Positions 1 through 8,907 of a DNA stretch of 64,000 nt are shown in pieces (position 1 is the first letter of the stretch; each line of letters opens with the position of its first letter). Source of the stretch: Pedobacter polaris (GTDB taxonomy: Bacteria > Bacteroidota > Bacteroidia > Sphingobacteriales > Sphingobacteriaceae). The DNA is taken from positions 544,104 through 608,103 of the forward strand of contig NZ_SWBR01000003.1 in assembly GCF_005116505.1 (NCBI RefSeq), in the 5' to 3' direction. The notes beneath the pieces were generated by a model. That model was not told the DNA's origin and did not search any database. It was given only the letters and a program-made list of their open reading frames with translations. The position numbers and the translations under genes are program-made.

Positions 1-214
1 ATCCAGCAATTTTTAATGAATTCAATGCACTGATTACTGTGGAATCATCGTATTGTACAACAGGCTTACGAGATGTTTTTTGATTACACGCAGCAGTTAA
101 TCCATTCATTGTCATTGGATAATAGTCTGGTGTAGTTTTGCATTTTTCCATCAAAGCACCTAAAACTCTGATTTGTGCTGCATCTAATACTGGTAATTTC
201 GTTGGTGTATCCAT
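1..214 (-). CDS. YceH/DUF480 family protein (N-terminal part, cut by window edge)
   Basis: An open frame runs from an ATG at 214 to the left edge with no stop, giving about 71 residues. The translation contains QIRVLGALMEK followed by TTPDYYPMTMNGLTAACNQK, which I recognise as the start of the UPF0502/YceH (DUF480) family. These are small proteins with paired winged-helix folds and no firmly known role. The match to the family start supports the ATG chosen. The C-terminal two thirds lie outside the window. The gene runs in the same direction as the WD40 gene that follows it. Confidence 0.8.
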   Translation of the reverse strand, partial: MDTPTKLPVLDAAQIRVLGALMEKCKTTPDYYPMTMNGLTAACNQKTSRKPVVQYDDSTVISALNSLKIAG

Positions 215-258
215 GAGGCTAAGATATATTAATTCATTAAAATTGAAATAAAATATAA

Positions 259-1155
259 TTATTCCATTTCCCAAACTATAACTTTCCTATCGTCTCCTGT
301 AGAAATTAAATATTTTCCATCATTAGACCAGATAATTTTATTGATAGAGTGTGTATGTCCAATCCCAGCTTTTTCTAGGTTTAAAATTTTATAGAGTTTA
401 AAGTTTTCTGCATCCCAAAGTTTAATGCTTTTATCCTGACTACTCGTTGCAAAATAAGGTAAGGTAGGATGAAAGGCAATATTGTAGATGGTAAACATAT
501 GTGCAGGAATGGTCTGCGCCAATTCATAATTAGGCAAGTTCCATATTTTTAACTGAGCATCTCGGCTTCCAGAAATTAAATATTTTCCAGTAGGATGATA
601 AGCCAAAGAAGTAACTGGCAATGAATGACCTTCCAACGTTTGTTTTAAGCTGTAATCAGATAAATTATAAATCCGAATTAAATGGTCTTTACAGCCAAAA
701 GCAATTTCCGTTTCATCCGGAGAAATTGCAATGCATCTAACTGTGTCATAAGTCACTTGAAAACGATATATTTCTGAGAAATCATTTAGTGACCAAACTG
801 CAACAGCGCCATCTTCACCTGTGGTTAACAATTCGTTTTTACTTTTTACTACTTGGATATCAAATATTGGTTTTGGATGCGCATTAATTCTAGCAATGAT
901 TTCTAGTTTAGTTAAGTCATAAACGCTAAATGCACCACTTCTTTCTCCAATAAACAGTAAATTATCGTAATTAACCAGACTATAAACAGAACTTTGTACA
1001 GGCGTTTTTACCTTCACAAATGCCATTGTTTCTAATGACCATTCCACAATTCCTTTATCATTTCCAGCACTAAAGAAAACATCATTTTCATCAGCGTTAG
1101 CTAAGGCATAAACAGGGTTTTGGTGACCAGAAAACGTGTGTAGGTGTTTGAGCAT
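259..1155 (-). CDS. WD40 repeat protein, seven-bladed propeller
   Basis: The 298 residues are built almost wholly of WD40 units. Blade-ending motifs of the type D-x-x-[IV]-x-[IVL]-W/Y-[DNS]-[LA] occur seven times, for example DGAVAVWSL, DAQLKIWNL and DKSIKLWDA, so one complete propeller is expected. There is no signal peptide or membrane segment, which points to a cytoplasmic scaffold or interaction protein. It lies 86 nt downstream of hisIE on the same strand and may be read through from the his operon, but nothing links it to histidine synthesis. The specific partner is unknown. Confidence 0.85.
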   Translation of the reverse strand: MLKHLHTFSGHQNPVYALANADENDVFFSAGNDKGIVEWSLETMAFVKVKTPVQSSVYSLVNYDNLLFIGERSGAFSVYDLTKLEIIARINAHPKPIFDIQVVKSKNELLTTGEDGAVAVWSLNDFSEIYRFQVTYDTVRCIAISPDETEIAFGCKDHLIRIYNLSDYSLKQTLEGHSLPVTSLAYHPTGKYLISGSRDAQLKIWNLPNYELAQTIPAHMFTIYNIAFHPTLPYFATSSQDKSIKLWDAENFKLYKILNLEKAGIGHTHSINKIIWSNDGKYLISTGDDRKVIVWEME

Positions 1156-1241
1156 AATTGAGTTATGGGTTGTGTGTTATGAGTTACAGATCAAGGCGGT
1201 TGAGTGATTTGCCCCACAACATGTAACCCTTAACTTGTAAC

Positions 1242-1865
1242 TTACTTATGTCTACTTTCTAATTTCTTAGCAATATCTTGAATAGATAATCCTTTTTCTT
1301 TTAATAAGAACATTAAATGAAAAAGAAGATCAGATGCTTCGCCAATTAAATCTTCTTCAGTTTCTGCTAATGCAGCAATTACAGTTTCAACGCCTTCTTC
1401 ACCTACTTTTTGGGCAATTTTATTTAAACCTTTATTGCGCATTTTATTGATATATGATCCTTCTACAGGATTATTATACCTGTCATTGATGATGTTTTCT
1501 AGCTCAAAAATAAAGTTCTGGTTATAATCTGTTTTAAAACAGCTTCTGCTTCCAGTATGGCAGGTTGGACCAACAGGATTTGCTTTAATGAGTATGGTGT
1601 CATTATCGCAATCGATATGAATAGATTTCACGAAAAGGAAATTACCACTTTCTTCACCTTTAGTCCATAAACGGTTTTTAGAGCGAGAAAAGAAAGTTAC
1701 TTTACCTTCAGCCTGCGTTTTTTCAAATGCTTCGGCATTCATGTAGCCTAACATTAAAACTTCTAAAGTCTGTTCATCTTGTATCACTACAGGGACCCCC
1801 CAACCCCCTGAAGGGGGAGTTTTGCCAAAGTCTATCTGGCCTAGATCTATTTTATTATCACTCAT
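1242..1865 (-). CDS. hisIE: Bifunctional phosphoribosyl-AMP cyclohydrolase / phosphoribosyl-ATP pyrophosphatase
   Basis: This enzyme catalyses steps 2 and 3 of histidine synthesis. The HisI half (about residues 1-115) carries LMLGYMN and the metal-binding DCDND and TCHTGSRSCF motifs (Cys86, Cys102, Cys109). The HisE half (about 120-207) carries the KVGEEGVE motif. It is the last his gene of the operon. Oddity: residues 15-25 (KTPPSGGWGVP) are encoded by a G/C-rich palindrome at 1791-1820 that resembles the intergenic repeats at 52.8-59.5 kb. Ordinary HisI proteins have only a few residues between the FxK and the PVVxQD segments. The frame is kept, so the enzyme is probably functional. Confidence 0.95.
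   Translation of the reverse strand: MSDNKIDLGQIDFGKTPPSGGWGVPVVIQDEQTLEVLMLGYMNAEAFEKTQAEGKVTFFSRSKNRLWTKGEESGNFLFVKSIHIDCDNDTILIKANPVGPTCHTGSRSCFKTDYNQNFIFELENIINDRYNNPVEGSYINKMRNKGLNKIAQKVGEEGVETVIAALAETEEDLIGEASDLLFHLMFLLKEKGLSIQDIAKKLESRHK
1791..1820. repeat. Palindromic repeat inserted in frame within hisIE
   Basis: CCCCCT next to AGGGGG forms a short hairpin, and it is followed on the his strand by a second G-run. This is the layout of the left arm of the composite repeats at 52.8-59.5 kb (CCCCC-CTGGA-GGGGG, then a second GGGGG). It falls inside coding sequence and encodes KTPPSGGWGVP. Relationship to the large arrays is inferred by eye. Confidence 0.7.
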
Positions 1866-1885
1866 TTAATTTTATTCATTAACTA

Positions 1886-1911
1886 AAGTCCCCTTTAGGG
1901 GATTTAGGGGT
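1886..1911. repeat. Short G/C palindrome between hisF and hisIE
   Basis: The stretch AGTCCCCTTTAGGGGATTT followed by AGGGG lies directly beyond the hisF stop. It has the hairpin-plus-second-G-run layout of the larger repeat family in this window. It could also affect mRNA stability or partial termination between hisF and hisIE. Confidence 0.65.
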
Positions 1912-2667
1912 TTAAATCCTAACAGGAATTCCGTTTCTTCTCAATTCTTGTTTTAAATCTGGTATTAAGATCTCGCCGTAATGAAATACAGATGCAGCTA
2001 ATGCAGCATCAACACGAGCTTTTTGAAAAACTTCTGTAAAATGTTCAGTTTTCCCGGCTCCGCCAGATGCGATGATTGGAATGTTAATCATCTTATTTAT
2101 TTTGCCTAACAAATTACAGTCAAACCCAGCTTTAGTGCCATCATGATCCATAGAGGTTAACAAAATTTCTCCAGCACCTAAATCTTCTGCTCTTTTAATC
2201 CAAGCTTCGGTTTCTAATTCGGTAATTAATCTTCCTCCATTTAAGTGGACTATATTTTTACCATCAATATGTTTAGTGTCTACCGCTAAAACCACAAATT
2301 GAACTCCAAAATTTTTGGCTAGATCTTCAATTAATTTGGGGTTTTTAACCGCTGCGGAGTTGATGCTTATTTTATCTGCACCAGCATTTAATAGTGCTTC
2401 AGCATCAGCAATTTCGCTAATTCCACCACCAATAGTAAAAGGTATATTCAGTTGTCTAGCAACAGATTTTACCATTTCAATCATCGTTTTACGACGTTCA
2501 TGGGTAGCAGTGATGTCTAAAAACACTAGTTCATCTGCACCTTGTTGGGCGTATTGCGCAGCCAATTCAACTGGATCGCCAGCGTCACGTAAATCAACAA
2601 AGTTGATACCTTTTACAGTGCGACCATCTTTAACATCAAGACAAGGGATTATTCTTTTACTCAGCAT
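1912..2667 (-). CDS. hisF: Imidazole glycerol phosphate synthase, cyclase subunit
   Basis: HisF uses ammonia from HisH to convert PRFAR to imidazole glycerol phosphate and AICAR. The 251 residues form the usual (beta/alpha)8 barrel. The catalytic aspartates are visible as Asp11 in IPCLDVKDG and Asp130 in [10 protein letters not shown]. Phosphate-binding loops GGGIS and SGGAGK are present. Length is normal for the family. It lies downstream of hisA with 83 nt between them, a gap occupied by a repeat. Confidence 0.97.
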   Translation of the reverse strand: MLSKRIIPCLDVKDGRTVKGINFVDLRDAGDPVELAAQYAQQGADELVFLDITATHERRKTMIEMVKSVARQLNIPFTIGGGISEIADAEALLNAGADKISINSAAVKNPKLIEDLAKNFGVQFVVLAVDTKHIDGKNIVHLNGGRLITELETEAWIKRAEDLGAGEILLTSMDHDGTKAGFDCNLLGKINKMINIPIIASGGAGKTEHFTEVFQKARVDAALAASVFHYGEILIPDLKQELRRNGIPVRI

Positions 2668-2679
2668 ATTTTTGCGTTT

Positions 2680-2736
2680 GTCATGCTGAGTTTACGAAGC
2701 ATCTCATTTAGAGATTCTTCCTTCGTCAGAATGACA
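2680..2736. repeat. Intergenic palindromic repeat between hisA and hisF (GTCATgCTGAG family)
   Basis: GTCATGCTGAG at the left and TCAGAATGAC at the right are inverted arms around an A/T-rich centre. The element is a divergent relative of the GTCATCCTGAG...CAACGTGACAT repeats at 42.8-43.3 and 52.0-52.3 kb. The U-rich context and stem might also work as a processing site inside the operon. Confidence 0.65.
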
Positions 2737-2750
2737 AAATGTTTATGGGT

Positions 2751-3500
2751 TTAAATCGAACTCAACGCCTTCAAGTTCCATTCCTTAATTTCTTCAATAG
2801 AAATTCGGTTTTCATAAATTGCTTTACCTACTACCACACTTCTAATGTCGTATTTGGCCAATTCGTAAATGTCTTCCATAGAGCTTACTCCGCCAGATGC
2901 GATTAGCTTGATAAATGGCGAATGGTCTAATAGTTTCTTATATAAATCTACAGCAGCACCACCTAATTTCCCGTCTTTATTAATGTCTGTACACAAAAAG
3001 CGGAAAAAACCTAAAGCAAGGCATTTATCAACATAGTCCATTAACTTAATTGGAGAACTTTCCATCCAACCTGAATATTTAATTACCTCGTCTAAAACAT
3101 CAATTGCAATTACAATTCTGTTTGCATAGCCATCTTTTTTAACAAATGCTTTGCTTAGTTCTGGTAAAAAATCAGGATTGCTTATAGCCTGTGTGCCTAC
3201 TATTACCCGATGAATGCCTGAATCAAGAAGGTTGTTTACTTGGTCAATAGTTCTTATCCCACCACCATATTGAACCCGCATATCGGTTTTTTTAATAATG
3301 TCAAATAAGGTTTTTTGATTAGTAAAATCACCTTTGGCGCCATTTAAATCTATAATATGTATAAAATCGGTTCCATTAGAACGGTAACGTTCGATCATTT
3401 CTTCAATTGAAACATCATATTCTGTTTTCTGGTTATAGTCGCCTTCACGTAAGCGGACAACTTTGCCATCTAAAATATCTATTGCTGGTATAATGTACAT
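2751..3500 (-). CDS. hisA: ProFAR isomerase (1-(5-phosphoribosyl)-5-[(5-phosphoribosylamino)methylideneamino]imidazole-4-carboxamide isomerase)
   Basis: HisA catalyses the Amadori rearrangement of ProFAR to PRFAR. The 249-residue barrel has Asp8 in IIPAIDILDG and Asp134 in IAIDV as the expected catalytic acids. Phosphate-binding GGGIR and SGGVSS loops are present. Its start lies one base from the hisH stop, so the two are probably translationally coupled. Confidence 0.97.
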   Translation of the reverse strand: MYIIPAIDILDGKVVRLREGDYNQKTEYDVSIEEMIERYRSNGTDFIHIIDLNGAKGDFTNQKTLFDIIKKTDMRVQYGGGIRTIDQVNNLLDSGIHRVIVGTQAISNPDFLPELSKAFVKKDGYANRIVIAIDVLDEVIKYSGWMESSPIKLMDYVDKCLALGFFRFLCTDINKDGKLGGAAVDLYKKLLDHSPFIKLIASGGVSSMEDIYELAKYDIRSVVVGKAIYENRISIEEIKEWNLKALSSI

Positions 3501-3501
3501 T

Positions 3502-4095
3502 TTATAAACTAAGGTTTGAGAAGTTTTTCAATAAGCGTTCTCCTGCTTCACCTGATTTTTCTGGGTGAAATTGAACGCCATAAAAGTTATCTTTTTGTAT
3601 AGCTGCCGAAAATTTGTTTCCATAATTAACAGATGCGATATCAAATGTAGGGTTATATTCTATAAAATAAGAATGCACAAAATAGAACTGTGTATCGAAT
3701 GGAACAGTTTGAAATAAAGGATTGTTTTTAAAATCAACATTATTCCATCCCATATGGGGGATTTTAATGCCTAAATCTTTGTTAAAAAGTTTTGTGTTTA
3801 AAGGAATGATATTCAAAAGATTAGCATCTCCTTCTTCAGAATGTTTGGTGATAAGTTGCATACCCACACAGATTCCAAGTACTGGTTTTTTTAATGCTTT
3901 AATAGCATCCACTAAACCAGTTTGCTCTAGTTTTTTCATTGCTGCACCTGCATGACCAACCCCTGGAATAATGATATGACTGTATTTTTCTAAATCAGCC
4001 TCTGTATTTACCATTCCGTAAGCAATGTTTTGCCTTTCTAAAGCTGCGGTTAAGGAAAAAATGTTTCCCGCTCCATAGTTAACTATTCCAATCAT
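3502..4095 (-). CDS. hisH: Imidazole glycerol phosphate synthase, glutaminase subunit
   Basis: HisH is a class I glutamine amidotransferase that feeds ammonia to HisF. The nucleophile Cys76 sits in LGICVGMQL. The His177 and Glu179 pair sits in VQFHPEKSG near the C terminus, completing the triad. The length of 197 residues is normal. It is placed between hisB and hisA, as in the enteric his operon. Confidence 0.97.
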   Translation of the reverse strand: MIGIVNYGAGNIFSLTAALERQNIAYGMVNTEADLEKYSHIIIPGVGHAGAAMKKLEQTGLVDAIKALKKPVLGICVGMQLITKHSEEGDANLLNIIPLNTKLFNKDLGIKIPHMGWNNVDFKNNPLFQTVPFDTQFYFVHSYFIEYNPTFDIASVNYGNKFSAAIQKDNFYGVQFHPEKSGEAGERLLKNFSNLSL

Positions 4096-4113
4096 TTATT
4101 TTAGATTAAAGAA

Positions 4114-4172
4114 TAATGAACAAGGATAAAAGATATTGAGCTAATCTTTGCTCTTTAATCCTTGTTCATTAC
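4114..4172. repeat. Inverted repeat between hisB and hisH
   Basis: TAATGAACAAGGAT (from 4114) and ATCCTTGTTCATTA (ending near 4171) are perfect inverted arms around an A/T-rich loop. No coding sequence is present. It may be a mobile-repeat remnant or an intra-operon RNA processing or stability hairpin. Confidence 0.7.
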
Positions 4173-4176
4173 TCAT

Positions 4177-5310
4177 TTACAACACCCCTTTAGTACTCGG
4201 TAAAACCATCTTCTCTGCATCTCTTTTCACTGCCATTTTAATTGCTTTTGCAAAAGCTTTAAAGATAGCTTCAATTTTGTGGTGCTCGTTTTCACCCTCT
4301 GCTTTTATATTTAAGTTGCATTTAGCAGCATCACTGAAAGATTTAAAGAAGTGGAAGAACATTTCGGTAGGTACATCACCAACTTTTTCACGTTTAAATT
4401 CCGCATCCCATACTATCCAGTTTCTACCACCAAAATCAATTGCTACTTGTGCTAAGCAATCATCCATTGGTAAACAAAAACCATACCTTTCTATACCTAA
4501 TTTATTGCCTAAAGCTTGTGCAAATGCCTCTCCCAATGCAATTCCAGTATCTTCAATGGTATGGTGCTCATCTATATGTAAATCGCCATTTGCAATTACC
4601 TCTAAATTCATACTACCATGTCTGGCAATTTGGTCTAACATATGGTCGAAGAAGTTTAAACCAGTTTTAATAGTCGCTTTTCCTGTTCCATCTAAATCTA
4701 AACCAATTGTAATATCTGTTTCATTTGTTTTACGAACGTGATGAACTTTTCTAGCACCTGCTCTTAAAAAGGTATAAATGTCTTCCCATTTCTGAGTTTC
4801 TAAAGCTATTACGTCAGATAGCGTTTCGTATTTATCCAATGCTTCTGTAGAACCTAAAGCATCATTCTGACGTAAGAAAATAGCTTTTGCACCTAAGTTT
4901 TTTGCTAAAATAACATCGTTTAAACGGTCGCCAATTACAAATGAGTTTTTCAAATCATAACCTTCACCAAAATAATGCGTTAATAAGCCGGTTTGAGGTT
5001 TACGTGTTGGGGCATTGTCTTTGGCAAAAGTTCTATCAATCACAATCTCACTAAAAACCACACCTTCACCAGCAAAAGTATCTAGCATAAAATTGTGTAT
5101 GGGCCAAAAGTTCTCTTCAGGGTTTGAAGGAGTTCCCAATCCATCTTGATTGGTTACCATTACCAATTCAAAATCCAACTCTGTTGCAATTTTAGAAAGA
5201 TAATATAATGACCTTGGGTAAAATTTCAGTTTTGCAAAACTGTCTACTTGTTCATCATCTGGTTCGATGTTTAATGTGCCATCACGGTCTATAAACAATA
5301 CTTTTTTCAT
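4177..5310 (-). CDS. hisB: Bifunctional histidinol-phosphatase / imidazoleglycerol-phosphate dehydratase
   Basis: This fused enzyme carries out steps 7 and 9 of the pathway. The N-terminal HAD-type phosphatase (about residues 1-165) has Asp8 and Asp10 in IDRDGTLN and a later GDRLNDV motif. The C-terminal dehydratase (about 190-377) has the metal-binding HHTIEDTG motif and a second HH pair ([15 protein letters not shown]). The fused arrangement is the same as in enterobacteria. The ATG shares one base with the hisC stop, so coupling is likely. Confidence 0.97.
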   Translation of the reverse strand: MKKVLFIDRDGTLNIEPDDEQVDSFAKLKFYPRSLYYLSKIATELDFELVMVTNQDGLGTPSNPEENFWPIHNFMLDTFAGEGVVFSEIVIDRTFAKDNAPTRKPQTGLLTHYFGEGYDLKNSFVIGDRLNDVILAKNLGAKAIFLRQNDALGSTEALDKYETLSDVIALETQKWEDIYTFLRAGARKVHHVRKTNETDITIGLDLDGTGKATIKTGLNFFDHMLDQIARHGSMNLEVIANGDLHIDEHHTIEDTGIALGEAFAQALGNKLGIERYGFCLPMDDCLAQVAIDFGGRNWIVWDAEFKREKVGDVPTEMFFHFFKSFSDAAKCNLNIKAEGENEHHKIEAIFKAFAKAIKMAVKRDAEKMVLPSTKGVL

Positions 5311-6350
5311 TATATCTTTCCTAAAATGCTAATTAACTGATTATTTTCTTCAACAGTACCCACTGTAATTCTTAAACAACCTTCGCAAAGCGATACTTTT
5401 GAACGGTCGCGAACAATTATGCCTTTATCTACCAATAGATTGTAAGTTCCTAAGGCGTCGTTTACTTCTGCTAAGATAAAGTTAGCGTCTGATGGATAAA
5501 CTTTTTTAACTAACGGAATTTTAGCCAGTTCCGTACTTAACCTGTCTCTTTCTGAAACAGTGATTTTAATCCATTCATTTACCTGTTGGATGTTTTCTAA
5601 AGCCGCTAAAGCCAAATCTTGTGTTGCCTGATTGATGTTATAAGGTGGTTTAACTTTATTCAGAATATCTATCACAGGTGTTGATGAAAAAGCCATTCCC
5701 AATCGCAACGCCGCTAAACCCCAAGCTTTAGAAAATGTTTGAAGGATAACCAAATTCGAATACTCAGTTAATTCTTGAATAAAAGTCTTCTGTTTAGCAA
5801 AATTGATATAAGCTTCGTCAATTACTACTAGACCTTTAAAATTGGCTAAAATTGTTTCTATATCCGTTCTGTTGATAGAGTTGCCGGTGGGATTGTTTGG
5901 CGAACAAATAAAAATCAACTTAGTGTTTGCATCAATTGCTTCAGCAATTTTTTCTAAATCTAACTGGAAGTTAGGCAATAAGTTAACCTTTCTAATCTCA
6001 ATATCATTGATGTTTGCTGATACTTCATACATTCCATAAGTAGGAGGAAGAATGATTACGTTGTCTTTCCCAGGGTTGCAAAATGCTCTAAATAATAAGT
6101 CAATTGCCTCATCGCTACCATTTCCTAAAAATGTGTTTTCTATCGGAACACCTTTTATTTTGCTAATTGCATCCTTCAGGTCTAACTGTAAAGGATCTGG
6201 GTAACGGTTGTAGTTTGCTGGTAATGGTGAACCATAACTATTTTCATTTGCATCTAAAAAGACACTTGCTTTCCCTTTAAACTCATCTCTAGCGGTAGAG
6301 TATGGCTTAAGTGTTTTTATATTTTCTCTTTGTAATTCTTTAATATCCAT
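5310..6350 (-). CDS. hisC: Histidinol-phosphate aminotransferase
   Basis: A PLP-dependent fold-type I aminotransferase that converts imidazole acetol phosphate to histidinol phosphate. Lys208 in [10 protein letters not shown] is the expected Schiff-base lysine. The CSPNNPTG segment and VVIDEAY, whose Asp contacts the PLP ring nitrogen, are present. The 346-residue length is typical. It overlaps hisB by one base. Confidence 0.96.
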   Translation of the reverse strand: MDIKELQRENIKTLKPYSTARDEFKGKASVFLDANENSYGSPLPANYNRYPDPLQLDLKDAISKIKGVPIENTFLGNGSDEAIDLLFRAFCNPGKDNVIILPPTYGMYEVSANINDIEIRKVNLLPNFQLDLEKIAEAIDANTKLIFICSPNNPTGNSINRTDIETILANFKGLVVIDEAYINFAKQKTFIQELTEYSNLVILQTFSKAWGLAALRLGMAFSSTPVIDILNKVKPPYNINQATQDLALAALENIQQVNEWIKITVSERDRLSTELAKIPLVKKVYPSDANFILAEVNDALGTYNLLVDKGIIVRDRSKVSLCEGCLRITVGTVEENNQLISILGKI

Positions 6351-6361
6351 TTTTTGTCAGC

Positions 6362-6432
6362 TTACCATATAGGCACAGAGGTGACATAGACTTTTATTTA
6401 AGCTATGTTTTCTATGTTTCTATGTGTTTATT
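6362..6432. repeat. Intergenic palindromic repeat between hisD and hisC (TATAGGCACA family)
   Basis: CATATAGGCACAGAG at the left and TTTCTATGTG at the right, with ACATAG/CTATGT pairs between them, form a degenerate inverted repeat. The left arm resembles the perfect palindrome at 12064-12110. It contains no gene. Confidence 0.6.
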
Positions 6433-7716
6433 TTAACATTCTTTAAGTCTTATTGTTATTGCATTCTTATGTGCCTGCAGTCCTTCGGCTTCCGCTAAAA
6501 CTTCCACAGTATGACCTATATTTTGTAAACCCTTAGCTGTAAGATGCTGAAAAGTGATTTTCTTTAGGAAAGTATCTACTGAAACTCCTGAAAATGCTCT
6601 TGCAAAACCGCTTGTAGGCAAAGTGTGGTTCGTGCCTGATGCATAATCTCCTGCGCTTTCCGGTGTTAGGTTGCCCAAGAATACAGAGCCCGCATTGATA
6701 ATTGATGGGATAAGAGTTTCAAAATTTGCTGTTGCTAAAATTAAATGCTCTGGAGCATAGGCATTACTAAAGTCCATGGCCTCATTTAGATTTTCTGCAT
6801 AAATGATGTAAGAATTCTCAATTGCCTTGGCTGCAATATCTTTTCTCGGTAAATCAATTAACTGTTTTTCAATAGCTAAAATTACATCATCTATCATCTG
6901 TTTTGAAGTAGCAACTAATATCGCTTGACTATCAATTCCGTGTTCGGCCTGTGCTAGTAAATCTGCTGCAACAAATGATGGGTTAGCAGTTTCATCTGCA
7001 ATCACTAAAACCTCAGATGGGCCGGCAGGCATATCAATTGCAACTGTGTTTTGTACTAACTTTTTTGCCTCAGTTACGTAGCGATTTCCAGGGCCAAAAA
7101 TCTTATGAACTTTAGGAATTGTTTCAGTTCCAAAAGCCATTGCTCCTACAGCTTGCGCACCACCAACTAAGTAAACTTTTTCCATGTTTAACAAGGTTGA
7201 AACGTAGGCAATGTAGGTGTTGATTTTACCATCACTTTGTGGAGGAGAACACACTACAATTTCTTTGCAGCCAGCAATTTTTGCAGGTATGCCAAGCATC
7301 AAAAAAGTACTCGGTAAAACAGCTGTTCCACCTGGAATATACAAGCCAACTTTTTCAACTGCTCTAGCTTCTCGCCAGCAAGTTACGCCTGGCATTGTTT
7401 CAATTTTAGCTTCAGTTTTGAGTTGGGCCTCGTGAAATTTATAGATGTTTTGGTAGGCAACATCAATGGCACTTTTTACTGCCGATGGAATTTGTTTAGC
7501 TAACGTTGCTAACTCTTCTTTACCAATAAATAATGAAGATAACTTAACTTTATCAAATTGTTCAGCGTAGGAGAGGAGTGCTACATCGCCATCAGTTTTT
7601 ACTGAATTTACGATGTTTTCTACCCTAGAAAAGATTAAATTATCATCTTCTGCTTTACGAGAACACAATTCTTCAATTTTTTGTTCAGTTAAATCTTTAT
7701 AATTATAGAGTTTCAA
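6433..7716 (-). CDS. hisD: Histidinol dehydrogenase
   Basis: HisD oxidises histidinol to histidine in two NAD-dependent steps with a bound zinc. The 427 residues show family motifs: IPGGTAVLPST, GPGNRYVTEAK, AQAEHGIDSQA and the catalytic PEHLIL region, and the SAGDYASGTNHTLPT stretch. There is no truncation. It lies second in the operon, 68 nt after hisG, with A/T-rich sequence between them. Confidence 0.97.
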   Translation of the reverse strand: MKLYNYKDLTEQKIEELCSRKAEDDNLIFSRVENIVNSVKTDGDVALLSYAEQFDKVKLSSLFIGKEELATLAKQIPSAVKSAIDVAYQNIYKFHEAQLKTEAKIETMPGVTCWREARAVEKVGLYIPGGTAVLPSTFLMLGIPAKIAGCKEIVVCSPPQSDGKINTYIAYVSTLLNMEKVYLVGGAQAVGAMAFGTETIPKVHKIFGPGNRYVTEAKKLVQNTVAIDMPAGPSEVLVIADETANPSFVAADLLAQAEHGIDSQAILVATSKQMIDDVILAIEKQLIDLPRKDIAAKAIENSYIIYAENLNEAMDFSNAYAPEHLILATANFETLIPSIINAGSVFLGNLTPESAGDYASGTNHTLPTSGFARAFSGVSVDTFLKKITFQHLTAKGLQNIGHTVEVLAEAEGLQAHKNAITIRLKEC

Positions 7717-7784
7717 TATGTTATGTTTTTAATTTAACTATTAGTTAATATAAAATATAGCGTTTAAATCTATTTTTGATTATT

Positions 7785-8636
7785 TTAAGTAATGATTTTT
7801 TCAATTGGCATCACTACAATTCCTTCAGCCCCTGCTAATTTTAGGCCGTTGATTTTTTCCCAAAAATCTTCTTCCGCAATTACCGAATGTACGGCAACCC
7901 AACCTTCTTCGAACAACGGAACTACAGTAGGACTTTTTACACCAGGTAATAAATCTACCACAGCTTGTAGATTTTCTTTTGCCACATTTAGCACTACATA
8001 TTTTGTGGCTTTTGCTCTCAGTACAGATTGAATTCTTTGCAGCAATTCTAGTACTTCAGGATTCAATTCCATACCCTTGCTAGCAATTAACATGGCTTGA
8101 GAATCCATTACATTTTTGAATGCTTTAAGGCCATTACTTTTTAAAGTTCCGCCTGTAGAAACGATATCGAAAATGGCATCACTTAAGCCTAAACCTGGAC
8201 CAATTTCTACAGATCCAGAGATGTTTCTAATCTGTGCATCGACATTGTTTTCTGAAAGATATTTTTGTAAAATAACTGGATAAGAAGTAGCGATTGCTTT
8301 ACCGTTTAATTGCGAAAGTTCGGTAATATTACTAGTGCTTTGAACGGCAATTTTTAAGGTGCATTTGCCAAAACCTAAGGGCTGTAAATAAGATACATCA
8401 GCACCCGCTTCGATGATTACATTTTCGCCAACAATACCCAAATCGGCAATGCCATCTTGAACATATTCTGGAATATCATCATCTCTTAAAAAAAGAATTT
8501 CTAGAGGGAAATTAGCAACTGTTGCTATTAATGAACTTTTGTAGTTTTCGAAAGAAAGACCACAATTTTTAAGAATTTCTACTGATTTTTCGTTTAACCT
8601 ACCCGATTTTTGGATAGCGATTTTAAGTGTTTTCAC
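7785..8636 (-). CDS. hisG: ATP phosphoribosyltransferase, long form
   Basis: HisG commits ATP and PRPP to histidine synthesis and is the usual feedback target. The N-terminal part begins LKIAIQKSGRL and carries DLGIVGENVI. The PRPP-binding segment is DAIFDIVSTGGTLKSNGL. The 283 residues include the extra C-terminal ACT-like domain (about 205-283) of the long, hexameric, histidine-inhibited form, so no separate HisZ is expected. It is the first structural gene behind the leader peptide. Confidence 0.97.
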   Translation of the reverse strand: MKTLKIAIQKSGRLNEKSVEILKNCGLSFENYKSSLIATVANFPLEILFLRDDDIPEYVQDGIADLGIVGENVIIEAGADVSYLQPLGFGKCTLKIAVQSTSNITELSQLNGKAIATSYPVILQKYLSENNVDAQIRNISGSVEIGPGLGLSDAIFDIVSTGGTLKSNGLKAFKNVMDSQAMLIASKGMELNPEVLELLQRIQSVLRAKATKYVVLNVAKENLQAVVDLLPGVKSPTVVPLFEEGWVAVHSVIAEEDFWEKINGLKLAGAEGIVVMPIEKIIT

Positions 8637-8675
8637 TTGTTATAAAATTAGGAATAAGAAATATTGAATCTGTTT

Positions 8676-8698
8676 AAAAACCGTTTTGCGTACAAAAC
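8676..8698 (-). terminator. Candidate his attenuator terminator hairpin
   Basis: On the his strand GTTTTG-TACG-CAAAAC forms a 6-bp stem with a 4-base loop and is followed at once by GGTTTTT. It lies between the leader peptide stop and hisG. The A/U-rich stem is weak for a terminator. Its TGTACG segment (8689-8694) is complementary to CGTACA inside the His-codon run (8736-8741), which offers an alternative pairing. The switch is inferred. Confidence 0.5.
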
Positions 8699-8704
8699 AT
8701 ACTA

Positions 8705-8764
8705 CTATCTATCGCCACAATGGCGATGATGTAAATGTACGTGATGGTTTAAAACTTGGATCAT
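8705..8764 (-). CDS. hisL: Histidine operon leader peptide
   Basis: An ATG at 8764 opens a 19-codon frame ending in TAG: MIQVLNHHVHLHHRHCGDR. Six of the 19 residues are His, at positions 7, 8, 10, 12, 13 and 15. The peptide lies about 35 nt downstream of the predicted transcription start and about 70 nt upstream of hisG. This is the classical layout of a ribosome-stalling leader for transcription attenuation. When charged tRNA-His is scarce, stalling in the His run would change downstream RNA folding. The peptide itself is directly visible; the mechanism is inferred from known his leaders. Confidence 0.88.
   Translation of the reverse strand: MIQVLNHHVHLHHRHCGDR
8711..8727 (-). promoter_or_regulatory. 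Hairpin overlapping the 3' end of the his leader peptide
   Basis: ATCGCCA-TTG-TGGCGAT is a perfect 7-bp stem with a 3-base loop. It covers codons R14 to D18 of the leader, just after the His run. A ribosome reaching the leader stop would melt it; one stalled on the His codons would leave it free. It may act as the pause or anti-antiterminator stem. Confidence 0.6.
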
Positions 8765-8805
8765 TATATTGCTTGTCTTTCCGTAATTTTATTGAGAAGA
8801 TAATG

Positions 8806-8836
8806 CAAATATAGCTTTGTAAATTTAAAATCAAAA
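8806..8836 (-). promoter_or_regulatory. Bacteroidota-type promoter of the his operon
   Basis: TATATTTG (8806-8813, read on minus) matches the TAnnTTTG -7 box exactly. TTTTG at 8832-8836 lies 18 bases upstream, in the position of the TTTG -33 box. The predicted start is near 8800, upstream of the leader peptide. Confidence 0.75.
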
Positions 8837-8907
8837 GAATATGGCATTTAATTTGAAGTATATTCATAGTTAATCATAAGATTAGCTTACAAAATATCAA
8901 TACTAAA

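Noticed and set aside
2315..2689. A 124-codon frame antisense to hisF
   Set aside because: hisF has all catalytic residues on the opposite strand; this frame is its shadow.
8640..8810. T-box or riboswitch upstream of hisG
   Set aside because: No T-box sequence or known riboswitch core is visible, and the His-rich leader peptide explains the region better.
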